Positions 8,977 to 16,788 of a stretch of DNA of 64,000 bases are shown here, piece after piece. Within the stretch, counting starts at the first letter, position 1. Each line of letters starts with the position of its first letter. The position numbers were made by a program, and so were the translations under genes. Origin of the DNA: Bacillota bacterium (GTDB lineage: Bacteria > Bacillota > Clostridia > Tissierellales > MES13); the NCBI GenBank assembly GCA_009711785.1, contig VENA01000003.1, positions 62,001-126,000 on the forward strand, written 5' to 3'. The notes under the pieces are model-generated. The model did no database searches, was not told where the DNA came from, and was given only the letters and a program-made list of their open reading frames with translations.

Positions 8977-9597
8977 TTAGATATTAGTTTTATAATGCTC
9001 TATGTTTATAACTTGGGTAGAAGCTGCCATATCTCCTAACCTTCTCCCCTTTTCATTTGCTATTATAAGTATAGGTTCAACAAGCCAACCAATTATAGGT
9101 ACAAAGTTTAATAATACCATTATTAATCTTCTTATAGCAGACTCTCCCTTAGTACAAGGTGTATTATCCTTTAAATCAATTACCATAAGTCCTAATGCCC
9201 TTTTACCTATACTCTGTCCATTGGTAAAGCCATCCTTAATAAAAACATATATAGTTCTCCATAAAAATCCTAAGATTATTAAAAAAACACTTACAACAAA
9301 CATTACTGGAAAATCAGAAGAATATGTATAATAGTTGTTATACATCCCGTTATTTACTATAACAAAAAATAGTATTAATAACCCCGGTATTAATCCTACA
9401 ACCGAAATTCCCCAATCTATAAGTGCAGCTAAAATTCTTTTAGATAAAGATGCCTTCGGATAAACATTTATTAATCCTTCTGGATCTCTTAAATTCCTTT
9501 TTTCTAATTCCTTCATATCCTTTCCACATACAGGGCAATAATTACAATCTATATGTATTTTACTTTTACAGTGAGGACATATATATTCTTTATCCAT
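8977..9597 (-). CDS. RDD-family membrane protein with N-terminal zinc ribbon
   Basis: About 206 residues. A zinc ribbon at the N-terminus (C7, C10, C21, C24) is followed by an RDD domain (SKRILAALIDWGISVVGLIPG and later NGQSIGKRALGLMVID) containing three or four membrane helices. RDD proteins are poorly characterised; some act as cation antiporters, others as membrane accessory proteins. The frame is open further upstream to 9636, but the ATG at 9595-9597 has AAAGGAGGGG at the right distance and begins exactly at the zinc ribbon, so that start is preferred. Confidence 0.85.
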   Translation of the reverse strand: MDKEYICPHCKSKIHIDCNYCPVCGKDMKELEKRNLRDPEGLINVYPKASLSKRILAALIDWGISVVGLIPGLLILFFVIVNNGMYNNYYTYSSDFPVMFVVSVFLIILGFLWRTIYVFIKDGFTNGQSIGKRALGLMVIDLKDNTPCTKGESAIRRLIMVLLNFVPIIGWLVEPILIIANEKGRRLGDMAASTQVINIEHYKTNI

Positions 9598-9744
9598 AAA
9601 ACCCCTCCTTTCATTCCATATTATACAATTAAACATAAATAATAAAATTCCTTTTTATAGTAATAAATTTGACAACTTAAGTACGTTTAAATTATATTAT
9701 ATACATAAGTATTTTATGACCAATCAATTGAAAGTGGTGATGTT

Positions 9745-10656
9745 TTGGATTTTAGACAACTTGAAACATTTATAGAAGTAGTAAATATGAAAAGTTTTTC
9801 TAAAGCTGCAAATAAACTTTTCTTAACACAACCAACAATAACCAGTCACATACAAAATTTAGAAAAGGAGTTAGGCACCGTTCTTATTAATAGATCTTCA
9901 AAAAAAATAACACCTACAGGTGCAGGTAATCTCCTTTATAATTACGCTGTAAATATTGTTAATATGAGAGATACAGCAGAATTTAAATTACATGCATATA
10001 AAGGAAAAATTCAAGGACATTTAGAAATTAGTTCTAGTTCCATACCAAAACAATATGTACTTCCATACATTATAAAAGGATTTATTAAAAAACATCCTGA
10101 TGTAAGTGTAACTATATCTCATAATGATTCAAAGAAAGTAATAGAAAGTATATTAGAAGGTTACAATGATTTTGGTATAGTAGGTGCTAAATACCCATCT
10201 AAAAACCTTGAGTATATTGAACTTATCGAGGATAGACTTATGATAATTACTCCTAATAACGATAAGTATCCTTGGAAAAATTATAGTGAATTAGATTTAG
10301 ATTTTTTATTAAATGAAAAAATGATTTTAAGGGAAAAGGGTTCTGGTACTAGATTATTATTAGAAAACTCATTAAAAGAACAAAATCTAGATTTTGATTC
10401 TTTAAATGTCTCTGCATGTATTGAAGATAATGAGACAATTAAAAAATTTGTAGAGTTAGACTTAGGAGTTAGTGTAATTTCAAAAATGGCTGTTACAGAC
10501 CAAATTGAAAAAGGTTATATTAAAGGATTTTATGCTAAAAATTTAAGTTTAAAAAGGAAATTTTATTTTGTTTATCATAATAGTAGACACTTATGTCCAT
10601 TAGCCTATACATTTAAAGACTATGTAATAAATTATATAGAAAAAAGCGGTGATTAA
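9745..10656 (+). CDS. LysR-family regulator, resembling the selenium-metabolism subfamily
   Basis: A 303-residue LysR protein: winged helix at 1-60 (FRQLETFIEVVNMKSFSKAA, then a recognition helix in LTQPTITSHIQNLEKELG) and a periplasmic-binding-like effector domain (about 90-295). The stretch LEKELGTVLINRSSKKITPT followed by the GTR-type motif EKGSGTRLLLE is what I recall for the LysR group that co-occurs with selenium utilisation genes in clostridia. That subgroup call is from memory and is less certain than the family. TTG start with GTGGTGAT upstream. The neighbours do not reveal its targets. Confidence 0.85.
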   Translation: MDFRQLETFIEVVNMKSFSKAANKLFLTQPTITSHIQNLEKELGTVLINRSSKKITPTGAGNLLYNYAVNIVNMRDTAEFKLHAYKGKIQGHLEISSSSIPKQYVLPYIIKGFIKKHPDVSVTISHNDSKKVIESILEGYNDFGIVGAKYPSKNLEYIELIEDRLMIITPNNDKYPWKNYSELDLDFLLNEKMILREKGSGTRLLLENSLKEQNLDFDSLNVSACIEDNETIKKFVELDLGVSVISKMAVTDQIEKGYIKGFYAKNLSLKRKFYFVYHNSRHLCPLAYTFKDYVINYIEKSGD

Positions 10657-10668
10657 ACACCGCTTTTC
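10641..10668. terminator. Bidirectional terminator
   Basis: AAAGCGGTG / CACCGCTTT with A and T runs on either side, shared by the convergent LysR gene (+) and aminopeptidase gene (-). It overlaps the LysR stop codon. Confidence 0.8.
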
Positions 10669-12096
10669 TTATGCTTGATAAAAGGCCTTATATCCTTTAT
10701 ATGTCATGAATACATCTGCTTTACTTACAACTTCATAAGGTGCATGCATACTTAAAACAGGTACGCCACAATCAATAACTTCCATACCATATTTAGCAAG
10801 CATATAAGCGATTGTTCCACCGCCTCCTTGGTCAACTTTGCCAAGTTCACCCATTTGCCAGATTATATCATTTTCATTGAATATTCTTCTTATATCTGTC
10901 ATATACTCAGCATTAGCATCGTTACTTCCACCTTTTCCTCTTGCTCCTGTATACTTAACTAAAGTAACACCCTTTCCTACATAAGGCGCATTTCTTTTAT
11001 CTAAAACATTAGGAAAATTAGGATCAAAGGCAGCAGAAACATCTGCAGATAATACTCTAGAATTAGCTAAAGCTCTTCTTGTTTTTATTTCACTGTAACT
11101 ATCAGAAGTTAAATCTATTAACTCAGCCACTGTATTTTCTAAAAACCTTGATTGCATACCTGTGTTTCCAACACTTCCAATTTCCTCTTTATCAACAAAT
11201 AAGCCTACGCTTGTTCTATTTGGGTTATCTATTTCTAATATAGCCTTTAGTGAAGTAAATGCACATACTCTATCATCATGTCCATAGGCTGCAACAAGAC
11301 TTCTATCTAAACCTAGATCTCTAGCTTTACCAGCTGGAACAACCTCTAACTCGGCCGATGTAAAGTCTTCTTCTTTAATTCCATACTTTTCATTTAAAAT
11401 ATTTAAAACATTTAACTTTATTTTATTACTTAAATCATCTTCATTATAAGGCTTGCTTCCTACTATTAAATTTAGGCCTTCTCCTGTGATACCTTCTCCC
11501 ATTTTTTTACCCATTTGGTCCTTTGCTAAGTGAGGTAATAAATCAGTTATCATAAATACTGGATCATTTTCATCTTCTCCGATAACTATATTTACTTTAT
11601 CTCCATTAGATTTTATAACTAAACCATGTAAAGCTAATGGTTGTGATACCCACTGATATTTTTTTATTCCACCATAGTAATGGGTTTTAAATAATGATAA
11701 CTCTCCATCTTCGTATAAAGGATTTTGCTTTAAATCAATTCTTGGTGCATCAAGATGGGATCCTACAATATTCATTCCCTTTGTAATATCTTCTTTCCCT
11801 AATACAAACATAGCAACTGCTTTATTTTTGTTATTAACATAAATTTTTGTACCAGGTTTAACTTCCATATTTTTATTTATTACTTCATCTAATTCTATGT
11901 ATCCATTTTCCTTTGCTATTCTTATGATTTCTTCTGCTGATTCTCTTTCAGTCTTACCTACATCTAAAAACTTTTTATATTCATCGTTAAAACTTTCTAC
12001 CATTTTCTCTTCTGATGAATCCATATCTTTCCAAACGTTTTCCCACTTATGAGTTAGTTCTTTTTGTAATTTTTTTCCTTTAGTCTCATCTGCCAT
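10669..12096 (-). CDS. M18-family metallo-aminopeptidase
   Basis: A 475-residue cytosolic zinc aminopeptidase of the aspartyl aminopeptidase family. The metal and catalytic blocks are visible: GSHLDAPRIDLK, YGHDDRVCAFTSL, FVDKEEIGSVGNTGMQ, ADVSAAFDPNFPN, then GKGGSNDANAEY and the C-terminal CGVPVLSMHAPYEV. It removes N-terminal residues from peptides and is common in peptide-fermenting anaerobes. Monocistronic, ATG start with GGAGGGA upstream. Confidence 0.93.
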   Translation of the reverse strand: MADETKGKKLQKELTHKWENVWKDMDSSEEKMVESFNDEYKKFLDVGKTERESAEEIIRIAKENGYIELDEVINKNMEVKPGTKIYVNNKNKAVAMFVLGKEDITKGMNIVGSHLDAPRIDLKQNPLYEDGELSLFKTHYYGGIKKYQWVSQPLALHGLVIKSNGDKVNIVIGEDENDPVFMITDLLPHLAKDQMGKKMGEGITGEGLNLIVGSKPYNEDDLSNKIKLNVLNILNEKYGIKEEDFTSAELEVVPAGKARDLGLDRSLVAAYGHDDRVCAFTSLKAILEIDNPNRTSVGLFVDKEEIGSVGNTGMQSRFLENTVAELIDLTSDSYSEIKTRRALANSRVLSADVSAAFDPNFPNVLDKRNAPYVGKGVTLVKYTGARGKGGSNDANAEYMTDIRRIFNENDIIWQMGELGKVDQGGGGTIAYMLAKYGMEVIDCGVPVLSMHAPYEVVSKADVFMTYKGYKAFYQA

Positions 12097-12191
12097 ACTA
12101 TCCCTCCATCGATTTCGATATATTTCTAGACTCTAAATATAATGTTATATTTTGTTTTATTATTTGTCAATTAAATCCAAAATATTTTTCT

Positions 12192-12845
12192 TTATATTTT
12201 CTTAATATTATTTTTGTATGCAAATATAGCAGCTTGAACCCTATCTGATACTTGTATTTTCTTAAATATATTTGAAACATGATTTTTAACTGTTTTTTCA
12301 CTTATAAAAAGTTTTTCTGCTATTTCTCTATTATTCATTCCTTCTGCTATCAATCCAATTACTTCATATTCTCTTCTAGTTAATAAATCTTTCTTTGTCT
12401 TTTCTTTTTTATTATCTTCCTTTGTACTATACTTTCTTACAAGTAAACTAGCTAAATTAGGTTGTATATATGTTTCTCCCTCGTTTACATCTTTAATTGC
12501 CTTAATTAAAGTATCAGAATCTGAATCTTTTAATACATAACCATCTGCTCCTATATTTACTGTCTCATATAAGTATTCCCTATCATCATGTATAGTAAGC
12601 ATTATTATTTTAGAATCAGTACCTATATCTTTAAGTCTTCTTAATACTTCTATTCCTGTTATTTCTGGCATGTTTATATCTAATAATATAACATCAGGTT
12701 TCATACTGATTGTTTTATTTAATGCCTCTTTCCCATCAGAAGCTTGTCCAATTACGTCTATTTTATCTTCTAATTCTAGTATTTGTTTTAGTCCTTGTCT
12801 CATTAAAGAATGGTCATCTGCTATTAAAACTTTTATTTTATCCAT
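12192..12845 (-). CDS. NarL/DegU-type response regulator
   Basis: About 217 residues: receiver domain (D10, D11, phosphoacceptor D56 in ILLDINMP, Lys in YVLKDSD) and a C-terminal LuxR-type helix-turn-helix (LTRREYEVIGLIAEGMNNREIAEKL...). It partners the DegS-like kinase encoded immediately upstream; the genes overlap by 8 bp. An earlier in-frame ATG at 12857 exists, but AAGGATGAGG sits upstream of the ATG at 12843-12845, which also gives the standard receiver start MDKIKVLIADD. Target genes are unknown. Confidence 0.93.
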   Translation of the reverse strand: MDKIKVLIADDHSLMRQGLKQILELEDKIDVIGQASDGKEALNKTISMKPDVILLDINMPEITGIEVLRRLKDIGTDSKIIMLTIHDDREYLYETVNIGADGYVLKDSDSDTLIKAIKDVNEGETYIQPNLASLLVRKYSTKEDNKKEKTKKDLLTRREYEVIGLIAEGMNNREIAEKLFISEKTVKNHVSNIFKKIQVSDRVQAAIFAYKNNIKKI

Positions 12846-14013
12846 TATTAACCTCATCCTTTCTATTAATAGGTATTATTAAAACTATTTTAGTGCCATC
12901 TCCTGGATTTGAAATAATATCTAATTCTCCATTTAATAATTGGGCTCTTTCTTTCATTCCCATTAAACCGAATCCTCCATTTATATCGCTACTTTCATTT
13001 AAGGCTTTTTCTTTATTAAATCCTATTCCATCATCCTTTATTATTAAATTTAAGAATTTGTCTCCATTTTCAATATATATACTAACTCTAGCTGCATTAG
13101 AATGTTTTCTAACATTATTCAAAGCTTCTTGTATTATTCTAAAAACAGCTAGCTGAATTATAGAATTTATTTGTATTTCCTCATTAATAGCTCTTACTTC
13201 AACTTTAATATCAGTTTCCTCAGTAAAATCATAACCATATCTTTTTACCGTAGGAATTAATCCTAAATCATCTAAACTCATTGGTCTTAAATCATATATT
13301 ATCTTTCTAATATCTTTTAAACTTCCTCTTACTATACCTTTTAAATCTTTTAACTCCTCTTTAACTCTATTTTTATCTATATCTAATAATTTCTCGCAAA
13401 GTTCTGTTTTTAAAACAAGATTTGCCATAGATTGTGCTGGTCCATCGTGAATATCTCTAGCAACTCTTTGTCTTTCCTCTTCTTGCATTTCTATAACCTT
13501 TACTCCAAGAAACTGCTTTTTACTCATATCTTCAACTGACTCTACTATACTATCTAAATCCCCATTAAGATATTCCATTGCTACTCCAACCTGTGTTACT
13601 AGTTTTTCTGCTTTTTCTAAAGTCTTTAGTGAATTTTTAAGTCTTATTTCTAAATCATTTCTTCTTTTGATTAATTCCTTTTCCTCTTGTCTTTTAAGCA
13701 TCAACTTAATTCTTAAATTATTAGCGGTTTCATAGGCTTTTCTTATATCTTCTTCACTATATTTATCAAAGGATTCACTTACCTTTGATAATGTATTTCT
13801 ACTTATTCTTTCATCAACTTCTAATTTATCAACTTCATCTATAACTTTAGTTAAGTTGTTTTGTAAATCATTTAGTTGAGACTTAAGTATATCAACATCA
13901 GTTCTAGCATTTTCAGCAATATCGAACATTTCTTTTTTTCCTTCATCAATTGCAGATATAGTCTTTTTTAAGATTTTATTAATTCTTTTCACATCAAGAT
14001 TTTCTTTATCCAT
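12838..14013 (-). CDS. DegS-type soluble sensor histidine kinase
   Basis: A 391-residue kinase without membrane segments. The first 160 residues are a long coiled-coil DegS sensor domain. The HisKA_3 dimerisation box follows, with phosphoacceptor H189 in RVARDIHDGPAQSM, then the HATPase domain (ALNNVRKHSNAARV, DDGIGF, GGFGLMGMKERAQLL). It lies directly before and overlaps the DegU-like regulator, so the two form a cytoplasmic two-component system. In relatives such systems control exoenzymes, motility or competence; which applies here cannot be told. Confidence 0.92.
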   Translation of the reverse strand: MDKENLDVKRINKILKKTISAIDEGKKEMFDIAENARTDVDILKSQLNDLQNNLTKVIDEVDKLEVDERISRNTLSKVSESFDKYSEEDIRKAYETANNLRIKLMLKRQEEKELIKRRNDLEIRLKNSLKTLEKAEKLVTQVGVAMEYLNGDLDSIVESVEDMSKKQFLGVKVIEMQEEERQRVARDIHDGPAQSMANLVLKTELCEKLLDIDKNRVKEELKDLKGIVRGSLKDIRKIIYDLRPMSLDDLGLIPTVKRYGYDFTEETDIKVEVRAINEEIQINSIIQLAVFRIIQEALNNVRKHSNAARVSIYIENGDKFLNLIIKDDGIGFNKEKALNESSDINGGFGLMGMKERAQLLNGELDIISNPGDGTKIVLIIPINRKDEVNNG

Positions 14014-14140
14014 AATACACCTCTAAATATTTTTTGTAATTAGACTATATTAAAACTATATCGTATTTTTGTTATTATTACTATTATTTCCCCTCCTTTT
14101 ATTAGATATATCTATGTTATAAAATTATAGTCTATTAAAT

Positions 14141-14167
14141 AAAAAATCCAGATATCATCTGGATTTT
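14141..14167 (-). terminator. Terminator of the exported-protein gene at 14175
   Basis: AAATCCAGAT / ATCTGGATTT with an A run on the left (U tract on minus). Confidence 0.8.
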
Positions 14168-14174
14168 AGATTCT

Positions 14175-14648
14175 CTATTTAATTATATCAAACTTTTCTA
14201 TATAAAAACTATCCTCTAGTTTTACTATTTTTAGATTATATTTCTCTTTAATTTCCATTTTACCATTATAATCTTCAATGTTCCAAGTTATTAATAACTT
14301 AAAGTTTATCATATTATCCTTTATATCTATATTTTTAACTTCACTTACTTTAAAATCATGAACATAACAATAATCAGTAGGGTTCTTTCTAAAATTTTCG
14401 ATAACTTCGATATCCCAATCATAACAACTTCCTTTTTCTATTTTTTCCAATTCTTTTTTTACCAATGATAATTTCTTATTTTCATATATAGCATCATTCA
14501 TAACTTTTGTTCTCTTTTGTAATAATATCTTTGCCTCTTGCAAATATTCGTGCTTTTCTTCGCTTACAGCACTAACATTCAATGCAAATATTAAAGTTAA
14601 CATCATTAATATAACTAAACTTGTTATTAAAACCTTTTGTTTTTTCAT
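14175..14648 (-). CDS. Exported protein of unknown function
   Basis: I do not recognise this 157-residue protein. A signal peptide covers the first 25 residues (MKKQKVLITSLVILMMLTLI, then an ALNVSA-type cleavage site). The mature part is charged, with two cysteines about 35 residues apart and a C-terminal beta-rich portion (FKLLITWNIED, KIVKLEDSFYIEKFDI) of the kind seen in lipoprotein-like or NTF2-like domains. The ATG at 14646-14648 has AGGAGGAAAAG upstream; an earlier frame opening at 14675 would add nine residues without a ribosome site. A perfect 15-bp palindrome lies directly upstream and touches the Shine-Dalgarno sequence. Confidence 0.7.
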   Translation of the reverse strand: MKKQKVLITSLVILMMLTLIFALNVSAVSEEKHEYLQEAKILLQKRTKVMNDAIYENKKLSLVKKELEKIEKGSCYDWDIEVIENFRKNPTDYCYVHDFKVSEVKNIDIKDNMINFKLLITWNIEDYNGKMEIKEKYNLKIVKLEDSFYIEKFDIIK

Positions 14649-14657
14649 TCTTTTCCT

Positions 14658-14688
14658 CCTATACTTAAAGTTCAACTTTAAGTATAGG
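14658..14688 (-). repeat. Perfect 15-bp palindrome touching a ribosome site
   Basis: CCTATACTTAAAGTT (14658-14672) and its exact complement (14674-14688) flank a single base. On the minus-strand mRNA the 3' arm ends in the first AGG of the AGGAGG Shine-Dalgarno of the gene at 14175. It could be an operator for a dimeric repressor or an mRNA hairpin limiting translation. There is no U tract, so it is not a terminator. Confidence 0.8.
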
Positions 14689-14801
14689 ACAATCTTAATA
14701 AAAATTTTAGCACTTACTGCTAAAGGTTTTAATTTTTTCTTGACATTAGACTACAAGATTTTTGCCTAAAAATTATCGGTGTCATTATTTTACAATATAC
14801 A

Positions 14802-14834
14802 TAAAAATATGCCCCTTAGGGGACATATTTTTAT
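14802..14834 (-). terminator. Terminator after DUF3343 gene
   Basis: AAAAATATGCCCC / GGGGACATATTTTT, a long stem with one unpaired base, overlapping the stop codon of the upstream minus-strand gene. Confidence 0.75.
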
Positions 14835-15082
14835 GTAACTCTTTTTCTTTTTTCTAGTTTGTGTATACCCTCAGTTTTAATTTCTGGGTTTATTTTTAGT
14901 ATATTTTCTACTTTTTTAATATCATTTGGATCTATCATTATAGCTATACCACAACTTTTACTTAAACTTCTCGGTGTTGGAGTTATTGTATATTTTACTT
15001 TTCTTTCCTTTAATACTTTTTCTAATTTTAATCCATCAGTATGGGAAGGAAAAAGTATATATGCTTTAACTTGTTTTTTCAA
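14831..15082 (-). CDS. DUF3343 protein, putative Se/S carrier-like
   Basis: An 83-residue single-domain protein matching the DUF3343 pattern: VKAYILFPSHTDGLKLEKVL at the start and the conserved PTPRSLSKSCGIAI block with a single cysteine. The family has been proposed as a sulfur or selenium carrier because of its co-occurrence with selenium genes; this is unproven. The gene is 29 bp downstream of a double-cubane reductase and likely co-transcribed. Start TTG with AGGTGG upstream. Confidence 0.8.
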   Translation of the reverse strand: MKKQVKAYILFPSHTDGLKLEKVLKERKVKYTITPTPRSLSKSCGIAIMIDPNDIKKVENILKINPEIKTEGIHKLEKRKRVT

Positions 15083-15111
15083 ATTACCACCTAATCTTTT
15101 TTTCTTTTACT

Positions 15112-16386
15112 TTAATTTTCTAACATTTCAAAGAAAGCTTCTAATCTTGTTTTTATTTGACCAACATCTTGATTACTATAGTCAGTTTCAATCATAATTA
15201 CAGGTATACCCTCTTTATCTAATTCTTCTTTAACTCTCTTATATTCAATTGCATAGGTATTACAAAATGGTAAACTATAATATATAACCCCTTCTGCATT
15301 ATATTCTTTATATAATCTTTTGATATCATCTATTCTTCCATCATTTGGAGTAAAGCAAGCACAGTTTATACCCATATATCTATTACTAAGCTCTTTTAAT
15401 TGTTCATCTAAACTATTACAATCTTCATTGACTGTATTAGTAAAATATCTAGTTCCAATACATGTTTCTTCACAAACTACAGCCCCACCACTTGTTTCTA
15501 TAATATCATGCATTTTCCAGTTAGGTACTGCCTGGGGTGTACCTGTTACTAAAATTCTTTTTGTATCATCATTAAATACATTTACTTCATTTTTAACTCT
15601 TTCTTCTAATTCATCACATAATTCATTTACTTTTTCTGTAAATCTCTTAGGATCATCATAGAAAGCTATTTGTGTTATTAAAAGGGCATCTTTACCACTT
15701 ATAGGTAACTTTTCATTTTTTCTTAAATCATATAATCTTTGTAATGCTTTTCTTTTATCATTTATCATTTTTATAGATTCTTGTAATTTATCCTTAGTTA
15801 CTTTATTACCAGTCATTTTTTCAACTTTATCCTTAAATATTTCTAACTCTTCTTTCCAATGTTTATAATCCTTTTCTCTTTTCATCTGAGGAAGATCCAT
15901 AACATGCATTGGAGTGTACTCTCCTAATATTTCCCACGCTTTCTTTTTACCATCACAAGTTGTTTCCCCAACTAACATATCAGCTGAAGAAAAGTATGGA
16001 CATGTATTACTTATTCTAGCCCCTACAGAAGCTTTAATTAAAGGACAAGTATTTCTTGGTAATTCTTTCTCACCATCAGGTACCCAAAAGTCAGATCCAC
16101 CACAAAGTCCAACTCCTATACCATCTGCAGCAAATACTATCTCATCCGGTACAAAAACACAAAAACTACCAAATACCTTTCCACCTTTTTCTTTAAAATC
16201 TGCTAATTCTTTTATTCTTAGTCCATGAATTTCTGAAACTACAAAATTAAAATAATTCATTCCATCTGGTCTGTTTTCTTGAGAAAGATAAATATCTTCA
16301 TAAAACTCCGGTAATACAGCACACAATTTATCATGTTTTTCAAGATCAATATCTAATGATTTCCACAGTTCTTTATAATCAGCCAT
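15112..16386 (-). CDS. Double-cubane-cluster anaerobic reductase (2-hydroxyacyl-CoA dehydratase D-like)
   Basis: A 424-residue iron-sulfur protein of the HgdB/BcrB superfamily. Conserved cysteines fall in CGGSDFWVPDGEKELPRNTCP, ISNTCPYFSSADMLVGETTCDG, VCEETCIGTRYF and NCACFTPNDGR, the pattern of proteins holding a double-cubane [8Fe-9S] cluster. Such enzymes need an ATP-driven activase (BadF family), usually encoded next door, but none is in this window. The physiological substrate is unknown for most members. A DUF3343 gene follows in the same operon. Two ATGs start the frame; the second (16384-16386) has better spacing from GGGGAG. Confidence 0.87.
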   Translation of the reverse strand: MADYKELWKSLDIDLEKHDKLCAVLPEFYEDIYLSQENRPDGMNYFNFVVSEIHGLRIKELADFKEKGGKVFGSFCVFVPDEIVFAADGIGVGLCGGSDFWVPDGEKELPRNTCPLIKASVGARISNTCPYFSSADMLVGETTCDGKKKAWEILGEYTPMHVMDLPQMKREKDYKHWKEELEIFKDKVEKMTGNKVTKDKLQESIKMINDKRKALQRLYDLRKNEKLPISGKDALLITQIAFYDDPKRFTEKVNELCDELEERVKNEVNVFNDDTKRILVTGTPQAVPNWKMHDIIETSGGAVVCEETCIGTRYFTNTVNEDCNSLDEQLKELSNRYMGINCACFTPNDGRIDDIKRLYKEYNAEGVIYYSLPFCNTYAIEYKRVKEELDKEGIPVIMIETDYSNQDVGQIKTRLEAFFEMLEN

Positions 16387-16502
16387 CATAACTCCCCTTT
16401 CAATTATTCTAACTCAATTATAGTATATTTTTAAAAAAAATATTATAAATATAGATATAAACTATGGATAAATCAAAAGTATTGATAGAAATAATATTAT
16501 AA

Positions 16503-16534
16503 AAAAATAAAGCTGTATTAAAATACAGCTTTAA
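16503..16534 (-). terminator. Terminator of the DUF896 gene
   Basis: AAAGCTGTAT / ATACAGCTTT with a seven-A run on the left. It overlaps the stop codon of the upstream gene. Confidence 0.8.
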
Positions 16535-16701
16535 TCAACTATTTCTATTGAATCTAATTGCCTTTTGAAATTTTTTCTAAAAGCTTTAAGATATTCTTCC
16601 CTTAGCTTCTTTTGTTCTTTTTTCTCTTCTTTTGTTAATCCTTCATTCTTAGATTTTTTTGCTAATTCATTTATTCTAGATAATTTCTCTTTAGCTAACA
16701 T
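16531..16701 (-). CDS. DUF896 (YnzC-like) small protein
   Basis: A 56-residue helical protein opening MLAKEKLSRINELAKKSKNE, then GLTKEEKKEQKKLREEYLKA, the signature of the DUF896/YnzC family. The B. subtilis relative is encoded with SOS genes and forms a small helical hairpin; function unknown. ATG start with GGAGTG upstream. It is followed immediately by a terminator, so it is a single-gene transcript. Confidence 0.85.
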   Translation of the reverse strand: MLAKEKLSRINELAKKSKNEGLTKEEKKEQKKLREEYLKAFRKNFKRQLDSIEIVD

Positions 16702-16788
16702 AAATTCACTCCTTATATTATACTACATTTATATTTTAAAGTATATTGGATTACTTTTCAACATTAAGGAGTAAATAACTAAAAGAAT

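Noticed and set aside
15320-16228. Plus-strand open frames opposite the double-cubane reductase
   Set aside because: They lack ribosome sites and are low-complexity mirror readings of the coding strand; the same applies to similar antisense frames across the window.
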